Below are positions 6,767 through 13,687 of a stretch of 15,881 nt of DNA, in pieces (position 1 is the stretch's first letter; each line of letters opens with the position of its first letter). Source of the DNA: JACCZZ01 sp044227805. Its GTDB lineage: Bacteria; Bacteroidota; Bacteroidia; Chitinophagales; UBA10324. The translations under genes were made by a program, and so were the position numbers. Under the pieces are notes generated by a model. That model saw only the letters and a list, made by a program, of their open reading frames with translations. It had not been told where the DNA came from and did no database searches. The stretch is taken from positions 1 to 15,881 of the forward strand of contig JBGAWA010000099.1 of the NCBI GenBank assembly GCA_044227805.1, written 5' to 3'.

Positions 6767-8410
6767 TTAATCAAGCATCAGTTTCTTTCGCACGATCAGC
6801 CCTGCTTGATTCGTGATGCTAAGAATATATATGCCTGCGGTTAACGGATCACGCTCCCACACTACGCTGTTTCCGCTCACGGTCTTCGACTGCAGTATAT
6901 TTCCACGGATATCAGCAAGATGAAGTGTATAATTTCCCTGAACAGGAAATTCAACGTTGGCAACATCATGCATTGGATTGGGATAAATTTTCACCTGCTG
7001 TGCCTGGAGTTCTTCCACGCCTACCTGCACCGGAAGATAAACGGAAGCATTTACGGGGCAACCCGTATTATCTTTCACTACCACGGAATAAATGCCAAAG
7101 GAAAGATGATCTATGGTGGAGTCTGTTCCTCCATTGCTCCATGCATAAGTATAAGGCGAAAAGCCACCATCAACATGAACGGTGAGTGCACCATCGCCGG
7201 CACCCACATATGATTCAAAAGAATAATCAAACTGTAACTTGATCTTATCAAGCCGGAACGTATCGAGCCAGAATTTTCCACTCAATAAAGAAGGGAAAGC
7301 ACAACCCGAATGATCCAGTCCTGCTCCTGAACTCACTAATGAAATATCACTCGCACCTTTGGCAATGAATGTATCGTATGCAACATAGGCATTCAGGTAA
7401 TTTACATCATTGTCCCCTTCACAAAAATACATGCGCACCGGTGCTTCCGGCTTCCAGTTGTAGGTGTTATTGAAGGAAAGGAAGCCATGGAGTTTATAAT
7501 CAGGATCGTTGTTGAAAGAATCCAGCACGGCCGGCACAATGATGTCGTTGGGCACAGCCGGCATCACCGCGTTTACCTCACTCATGGAATGCAAACCATC
7601 AAACAATGGCGGCAACAACACATCATATGGCGACACCAGGAAATCGGATACTGCATCATACATATGATAGACACTGTTATACGCCAGCAATAAATAAGGC
7701 AGATAACCAGGATTGGGATATTCACCACCCTGTGAGATGATGCCGGCTTGCACGCCTGCAAGATCATATGGTCCGGACATAGGCGCAGCTGCTGTTACCG
7801 TGAAGTAATTGCTATAATGTTCCTGTATCATTTGATGGGCTGCCATGGTTGCATGACCTCCCTGTGAATAGCCGATCAGAAACAGCTGACCATTTAAGGT
7901 GATATTCAGTTCATCGCATATGGTCAATGACACCACCAATAGATCAGCCACAGCCCTGGCTTCCGTTTCCGCATGCACGTAGGGATGCAGCCCCGGCGAA
8001 TCACCGAGGCCAAGATAATCCGGCATACACAATACGGCGCCATCAGCAGCCATGGAAAGACCGATTACCACCTCTCCACCTGCCAATCTCGACGGTACCT
8101 CTTCCTTCTTAAGGATGGTACCATGCTGATAACTCGCGAGCGGCGCATGGCAGTTGGGCGCAACCGGTACGAAAAGGGCGCCTGATGCAAGGATGGGTAA
8201 ACTGTCTGCATCGAGTGTGTTATAGAGTACTTTATAGGCTTTCACGCCATAAGTGCTAGGTAAAATAATTCCCGGAATTCCATTGGCAGTATAGATGCTG
8301 TCAATCTGGTCAAGAGAATACGCAGCAATTAATTCATAGGAAACCAGTTGCTGGGCCTGGCTTCTTACCAGGGTAAAAACTAACAGGCATAGCAGGATAA
8401 TTTTTCTCAT
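6767..8410 (-). CDS. Secreted lipase-like alpha/beta hydrolase with SprB-like repeat and T9SS sorting domain
   Basis: The 547-residue product starts at the ATG at 8410 with a signal peptide (MRKIILLCLLVFTLVRSQAQ); the longer frame to 8587 puts a non-signal stretch in front and is rejected. Residues ~25-385 form an alpha/beta hydrolase resembling the LIP-type secretory lipase/esterase group: PDYLGLGDSPG precedes the nucleophile elbow GYSQGGH (Ser182). Likely acid and base residues are Asp333 or Asp335 in CEGDNDVNY and His367 in GLDHSGC. Residues ~395-463 form a SprB-like module (GGFSPYTYAWSNGGTDSTI, then a KDNTGCPV ending). Residues ~470-547 are a T9SS type A tail (KIYPNPMHDVANVEF, LTAGIYILSI, KKLMLD). 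It is predicted to cross the outer membrane by T9SS and act at the surface or outside on ester substrates; the substrate is not readable from sequence. The gene is intact. The upstream region contains a degenerate copy of the palindromic repeat. Confidence 0.88.
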   Translation of the reverse strand: MRKIILLCLLVFTLVRSQAQQLVSYELIAAYSLDQIDSIYTANGIPGIILPSTYGVKAYKVLYNTLDADSLPILASGALFVPVAPNCHAPLASYQHGTILKKEEVPSRLAGGEVVIGLSMAADGAVLCMPDYLGLGDSPGLHPYVHAETEARAVADLLVVSLTICDELNITLNGQLFLIGYSQGGHATMAAHQMIQEHYSNYFTVTAAAPMSGPYDLAGVQAGIISQGGEYPNPGYLPYLLLAYNSVYHMYDAVSDFLVSPYDVLLPPLFDGLHSMSEVNAVMPAVPNDIIVPAVLDSFNNDPDYKLHGFLSFNNTYNWKPEAPVRMYFCEGDNDVNYLNAYVAYDTFIAKGASDISLVSSGAGLDHSGCAFPSLLSGKFWLDTFRLDKIKLQFDYSFESYVGAGDGALTVHVDGGFSPYTYAWSNGGTDSTIDHLSFGIYSVVVKDNTGCPVNASVYLPVQVGVEELQAQQVKIYPNPMHDVANVEFPVQGNYTLHLADIRGNILQSKTVSGNSVVWERDPLTAGIYILSITNQAGLIVRKKLMLD

Positions 8411-8521
8411 ACAGGATGAATGGTGGGCGCCAAAACTACTCGGATTGCAGCAGATTAAAAAACGGACGGTAAGTTGATGGCCATCTTTTTCAATGATCCT
8501 GCGTGGAACAGGTACGATGCA

Positions 8522-8562
8522 GTTTAAACCCGGTTTTTCGAAAAATCGCTTCGCTGCAGTAA
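8522..8562. repeat. Degenerate 5' half copy of the palindromic repeat
   Basis: The sequence starts TTTAAACCCGG and continues through the palindrome TTTTTCGAAAAA to TCGCTTCGCTGC. It parallels the beginning of the full copy at 13211 (TTTAACCCGG, GATTTTTC-AGTG-GAAAAATC, CCGCTCCGCTGC), but the loop is shortened and the long hairpin is missing. It lies ~110 bp upstream of the lipase start and ~55 bp from the next copy. The homology is short and could partly reflect palindromic constraint. Confidence 0.5.
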
Positions 8563-8616
8563 GCCCTGATGAGTAATATTGGCCCATTTATTTCTGCAGC
8601 GTTCGATCACTGTTCT

Positions 8617-8768
8617 TCGGATTTTCAGTGGAAAAATCCCGCTTCGCTGCGACTTAGAGCTGCTAAGGTTTGCTCAATTTGTCAAAGAAGAAAATGTTTC
8701 ACAAACCCTAAGCAGCTCTACGTCGAGGTTAAACCCGTTGCGCTTAGAACTGCAAAATGTGGGTTCAA
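8617..8768 (+). repeat. Palindromic dispersed repeat, copy 1
   Basis: This ~152-bp unit recurs at 13211-13366 in the same orientation with roughly a dozen differences. It contains a short hairpin at its start (GGATTTTC-AGTG-GAAAAATCC, with one T fewer than copy 2). A long imperfect hairpin follows, with 5' arm 8650-8672 and 3' arm 8701-8725 around an A-rich loop, then a tail containing a further AGAACTGC. No credible protein is encoded. It lies in the 8411-8901 gap between the divergent lipase and PNGase F-like genes, so it could also sit in the promoter or leader of either. The rest of that gap shows nothing recognisable. Confidence 0.85.
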
Positions 8769-8901
8769 CATTATTAATCAGCTTGTATGTTAGATTGAAA
8801 TCCGTTTTGAATCACCAATAACTGGACTCAGTTGTGTGATTAACTGCCATTCGTTGCTGTAGAATTCCTACTTTCGATATTCTAAATACTTCCCAATTAC
8901 C

Positions 8902-11900
8902 ATGAAAAAATCCTGCTCACGATTTCACTTGTTGCTTTTGGTATGACCATGAAATTAGTCGCCGGACCCGGAGATACGATTGTCGTACAGGCATTCACCT
9001 TTGGCTCACCACAGGACGCTTGGTTTGTTTTTCCATCTGACACAGTCAGATTTGAAAAAATTCTTATGAAGTACACCTTGAAATGCAATCCGGCACAAAG
9101 CCCGGCCTGCGGGGAATGGGACTACCTGACCTACACCTATCTCTATAAAAATACGGGGTTCCAGGATTCCACGCTGATTCATCAACCAACCTATACAGTA
9201 AATGGTATCAGCCCTGACAGCTTTTCTTACCTCAATACTCCATCCTGGAAGTACCAGCCGGCCTGGCAGTATTTCATGGTGAATACCAGTACTACATCGC
9301 TCAACACCTATCAAATAGGTACCGGCACCGTTTCATCCACAGCACCTTTTGGTTCCTCTCATCCTGTATCCCATTCGCAATACCTCTGGAAAGCAAGCGA
9401 ATTAACAAGCAATGGCATGACGGCGGGAAATATTACGGGTATGCAATTTCACCTTTCATCAACAGGCGGTGAACTGGCTAACCTGAGCATTCGGATGAAA
9501 GTAACGACGCTGGATTCATTATCTCAATCGAGCTATTCCAACAGCGGTTTTACAACTGTCTATATGAAGAATACGAGTTTTTCGCAAATCGGTGCCAACA
9601 GTTTGCAATTTACCACACCCTTCAGCTGGGACGGCACATCTAATCTCCTCATTGATATTTCCTATAATAACAATGAGGCGTCAACAGACAATGCTGTTAC
9701 CGCCACTGCCGCCAATTTCACTGCCGGGCTGACATCGGCAGGCAATGACCGTGTGGCTTCTTTTCATACTTATGGCTATGTTGATGTTCCAGTCAACGAA
9801 CAGGTGGCCGCTATCGATTCTTTCGTTACCATTTCTTTTTGGTGTTATGGTACGCCTGAACTGCAACCCATGGATGGAACTGCGTTTGAAGCCGTAGACA
9901 GTTTCCAAAACAGGTTGCTAAACTCACACCTGCCATGGTCCGACAGCCATGTTTACTGGGACGCTGGTTTTTTCAGGAACCGGTTATGACCGCATACACA
10001 AAGTTGCCACAGTACCGCAAATTAAGGGTCAGTGGAATTACTGGGCATTCACAAAAAATGTGTCAACCGGATGGATGAGAATTTATCTCAATGGCGTGCA
10101 GTGGTACACCGGCAGCAACAAAACGAAAAGCATGAAGGGGATCAAGTATTTTAAAATTGGTAAAGGGAACTGGAATGGTTCACAAACCTATGAAGGCAAG
10201 ATTGATGAGTTCGCGGTTTTCAACCGTGAATTGCCTGCAGCAACCATTCAGGAATACATGTATAAGAAAATTGATGCTTCTCATCCTTACTATGCCAACC
10301 TCGCTTTATATTATCAGTTTGACGACGGTAATTATCAGTCATTTGCTGATGCGGCTCCCGGCAACCATTCACCGGCCACTGCGTCTGCCGTTGACAACCC
10401 CATGAGAGATGCCGCAGAAATCATGTCCTTCAATATCACATCACTTCGCCCGAATGTTACATTTGAAAGAGGTGTTTACGTTCAGCATCTTGATTCTGTT
10501 TTAGTTGTTGACTCGACAGTCATGGCGCCGGTACAACTGATTACCTATTACGACTCTATCAATAATCCGGGTACTGTTACCAGTATGCAAAATGTCTGGC
10601 TTCCTTACTATAACCACTATGTCTTTAATGCAGCAGGAGAAGCTATTGACTCAGCTATCGTTTCACCGGATAACACATTACAACTTGATTACTATGACTG
10701 GTTTCGTAAATACCCAGAGGTAATCAGGTATGAACTGGCCCGTTATATTACACCTTATGGCATCAATCTAAGTCTTGGCGATGGTTTTACCTGGACCTTT
10801 GACGTAAGTGATTACAGGACCTTACTGGCTGACAGCGTACATCTCAACGCTGGCAACTGGCAGAACTGCTGGATGTAAAATTTTTGATGATAGAAGGAAC
10901 ACCACCACGTGATGTTTTATCCATTCAAAATTTATGGAATGGTGGCTTCAACTATGGCCAGGCAAGTGATCCGATTGAAAACCACTTACAACCGATAACC
11001 GTCCATCTGCCGGAAACAGCTGTGAATTCGCGGTGGAAATCACGCATCACTGGACATGGGATGGACACCCCGAAAAACTGCGCTGAATTCTGTGCGAAGA
11101 CACATTACTTCAAGGTGAATAACGTGCAGCAATATGCCAAACTGGTTTGGCGGAATAACTGTGATCTCAATCCCGTTTATCCGCAAGGCGGAACCTGGAT
11201 CTATGACCGAGCCAACTGGTGTCCCGGCGCCGAAGTGTGGACCTATGACTGGGAATTAACCCCTTTCCTGACACCCGGAAGTGATGCTACCCTCGATCAT
11301 GATGTACGGGCTTGTAGTACGGAGGCTGGGATTATTACCAGATCGAGGATCAACTGATCACTTACGGGCTCTAACTTTAACTGGATGCTGCTGTCGCCGA
11401 TATTCTTGCTCCGGGCAGTGATCAGATGGGGGCGATGAATCCCGGTTTGTACAACCAGTCGGTAAAATAAGTAATAATGGCGCCACTACCCTCACCTCAG
11501 TCACAATCAGCTATGGTTTAATGGGCGCTTTACGCCTTCCGTTTATTACTGGACCGGTGACCTGAAATTCACCGAATCAACCACGCCCTCTGGATTAATT
11601 TGAATGGATTCCCAATGCCACTGAATTTGTGGTGACCCTCAGCAAACCGAACGGAGGAAGCGATGAATATGAATTCAACAACACCGCAACATCTCATTTC
11701 ACCTATCCGGCCGTAATGCCCGAACAATTTTATGTTGAACTGAAAACCAATAATTATGCATATGAAAATGAATATACGCTGAAAGATGAAAATGGCAACA
11801 TACTGATTGATAAAAACGGATTGGATCCCAATACCATTTACAGGGATACGGTATCACTGGCTGCAGGCTGTTATCTGTTTGAGTTAACAGACAGCGGAGA

Positions 11901-12315
11901 AGATGGCTTATCGTGGTGGGCCAATCCTTACCAGGGAAGTGGTTATGTTCGATTCAGGAATACCACTAACGGCACTATCGCAAAAACTGCAGTGATTCGG
12001 TGGTCAGGTTTACCAGCAATTTACAGTGGGACTTACAACAGGTACCGGTGATTATCTTTTCACCAACAAGACCATAGTGGATGTATATCCGAATCCTACT
12101 CATGGCCGTCTTTATATTGATATCAGCCTGGCTGAGCGGAAAGACGGATTGTTGGAAATCAGGAACCTGATCGTATCGTGCGCATATGCTGCCACCTTCC
12201 AGGATCAGACAGCGGAAAGCTTTGAAGTGGATCTTTCGCCATTCGGTCGCGGTGTGTACTTCATCAACTTCAGCTCAGGCACTGATCACATTACCAGAAA
12301 GTCATGGTGCAATAA
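8902..12315 (+). pseudogene. Large secreted PNGase F-like / LamG protein with T9SS sorting domain, many frameshifts
   Basis: Joining frames reconstructs one ~1,140-residue protein. An ATG at 8902 gives a signal peptide (MKKILLTISLVAFG) if one A is added to the A6 run at 8905-8910. The next part matches PNGase F-like folds (ACGEWDYLTYTYLY, ~9105-9150). A LamG/concanavalin-like domain follows (~9745-10330; GQWNYWAFTKN, MRIYLNGVQWY). The C-terminal PNGase F-like half has GTPPRDVLSIQN, TGHGMD, NCAEFC and IYDRANWCPG (~10890-11230). Then come ELTDSGEDGLSWW and the T9SS tail (VDVYPNPTHGRLYIDI) ending KVMVQ at 12315. Frame breaks lie near 8908, 9970 (one extra T), 10864 (one G lost), several in 11300-11610, 11995 (one T lost) and 12297 (one A lost). 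Motifs on both sides stay intact, which suggests read errors more than decay. PNGase F removes N-glycans from proteins; activity here is unproven. It may be called as several short ORFs elsewhere. Confidence 0.8.
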
Positions 12316-12384
12316 TTTTCAGGCTGCTTACGGTAACTGGGCTGTAAAAAAATTCTGTTGTGCCAGCCGCGCAACATCGCAAAC

Positions 12385-13128
12385 TTGGAGATCTGTATTT
12401 TTCTTCATCTTGTACTGCAGAAAGCAGTAATAAAAACTGATTGGAAAAAGTCAATTCAACCGCTGCTGCGCAAGTACAAAAACAAAGCGCACCCGTTGCA
12501 GTATGCAAACGATTATCAGTTGCTGGTTATGGTGGTGCTCTCCGCAAGGTCATCTGATGCATATATCAACCAGATCTCCGCACCACTCTTCACGGAATAT
12601 CCTGATTTCAAATCTATCATTGCAAAGCCGGACGGTTTGTATCCGTTGATCAAAGGTGTTCCGGGCGGTCGCAAAAAAGCGGAATGGCTGATCAATACGG
12701 CAGGACTGCTGATGAATGCAAAGATCCTGGCAGCATGCAGGAACTGACTCGGCTTCCCGGCATCGGTCGCAAATCGGCCAATGTGATCATGCGGGAAACC
12801 GGCGCCGTAGCGGAAGGCATTACCGTTGATCTTCATGTGGTGCGTGTGGCGCCGCGATTGGGCATGGCGAAAGGTGCCGATCCGGGAAAGATAGAAGAAC
12901 AATTGATGCATGTCGTTGATAAAAAAACCGGGGCGCGGCAGGGATGGCTCTTTCCTTTCTTGGGAAATATGCAGGCCTGTTCCAACCTGCACAGATTGCC
13001 TGATGAAAACATCCTGTAACTTTTTTATGAGTGGTGGATATCAAAAATTGGTGAAACAGCAGCTTAAGAGACAAAAAGTAACAGTTGTACTTCCCACCTC
13101 CCGCAAAACCAAGAAGAACAAGAAATAA
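12385..13128 (+). pseudogene. nth: Endonuclease III-like DNA glycosylase/AP lyase, two frameshifts
   Basis: Endonuclease III removes oxidised pyrimidines and nicks AP sites in base excision repair. Three frames combine into one protein. Frame 1 (to ~12720) has the N-terminal domain (DWKKSIQPLLRKYKN, QLLVMVVLSARSSDAYIN). Frame 3 (~12720-12955) has the helix-hairpin-helix LPGIGRKSANVIM with the catalytic Lys, and VDLHVVRVAPRLG with the catalytic Asp. Frame 1 again (~12955-13128) has the [4Fe-4S] cysteines CRPVPTCTDCLMKTSC and a basic tail ending KKNKK. Restoring one A near 12719-12722 gives NAKDPGSMQELTRLPG across the first break. No ATG lies before the domain; 12385 is an in-frame TTG and the true start is uncertain. 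The first cysteine spacing is C-x5-C, not the usual C-x6-C, which may also be an indel effect. About 70 bp after the PNGase F-like gene on the same strand. Confidence 0.8.
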
Positions 13129-13210
13129 CTGGCAGGCTGCCTTTAGCAACCTGAATTAATTTCTTGAAATTACGTGGTGAGCCGACCTGCTTCACGAGCA
13201 GCAATTTAAC

Positions 13211-13366
13211 CCGGATTTTTCAGTGGAAAAATCCCGCTCCGCTGCGACTTAGAACTGCTAAGGGTTTGTTCAATTTGTCAAGAAAAGAAAATGTTTCACA
13301 AACCCTAAAGCAGTTCTACGTCGGGGTTAAACCCGTTGCCGCTTTGAACTGCAAAATGTGGGTTTA
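13211..13366 (+). repeat. Palindromic dispersed repeat, copy 2
   Basis: This is the better-preserved copy. The first hairpin is perfect (GGATTTTTC / GAAAAATCC, loop AGTG, 13213-13234). The long hairpin pairs 13245-13269 with 13298-13323 with only a few mismatches. Near its end is the self-complementary GGGTTAAACCC, and the unit ends AACTGCAAAATGTGGG. It lies ~80 bp after nth and ~320 bp before the SBBP-protein gene. Relative to copy 1, the stem pair A13254-T13314 replaces G8659-C8716, a compensatory change. Frames through it encode nothing recognisable. Confidence 0.85.
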
Positions 13367-13687
13367 ATGGCTCCATCCCTGCATCATAACCCTTCAGATT
13401 GCTGCATATAATATCCTCAGCATTCATCTAAATAAATCTTTATTATCTATATTAATATAAGATTCTATGTTAACTTTATTCCATTCTGAATAACGGGGCT
13501 GAGGAATTCATTTTTATATATTACTAAAACACCATCACTATATGGCTGTTCGCTTCTTTTACTTTTTGACATCAGCATTAATGAGCTTTCGTACAGAAGG
13601 ATTGAATTAATACAATGCCCATTGTGGAGCCAGGATACGACTGATCAGTTTTCTGCAAGCTTTTCCATTCAACCAAAAACAGATAAA
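13367..13687. other. AT-rich intergenic region upstream of the SBBP-protein gene
   Basis: No gene, tRNA or terminator is visible here. The stretch is AT-rich, with a 12-bp perfect palindrome TATATTAATATA at 13448-13459. It presumably carries the promoter for the gene at 13688, but I could not identify a convincing Bacteroidota -33/-7 pair, and no Shine-Dalgarno site precedes the ATG. Confidence 0.5.

Noticed and set aside
13129..13145. Possible terminator (GGCAGGCTGCC) just after nth
   Set aside because: The stem is only four base pairs with a three-base loop and the T-run is three bases; too weak to call.
13164..13367. Open frame through repeat copy 2, with a similar one in copy 1 (8569-8793)
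   Set aside because: The two frames encode related peptides only because the DNA repeats; the sequence is palindromic and the differences include frame-changing indels, so it is not protein-coding.
13448..13459. 12-bp palindrome TATATTAATATA
   Set aside because: In such AT-rich sequence a palindrome of this kind is likely by chance, and no regulator or second site supports an operator.
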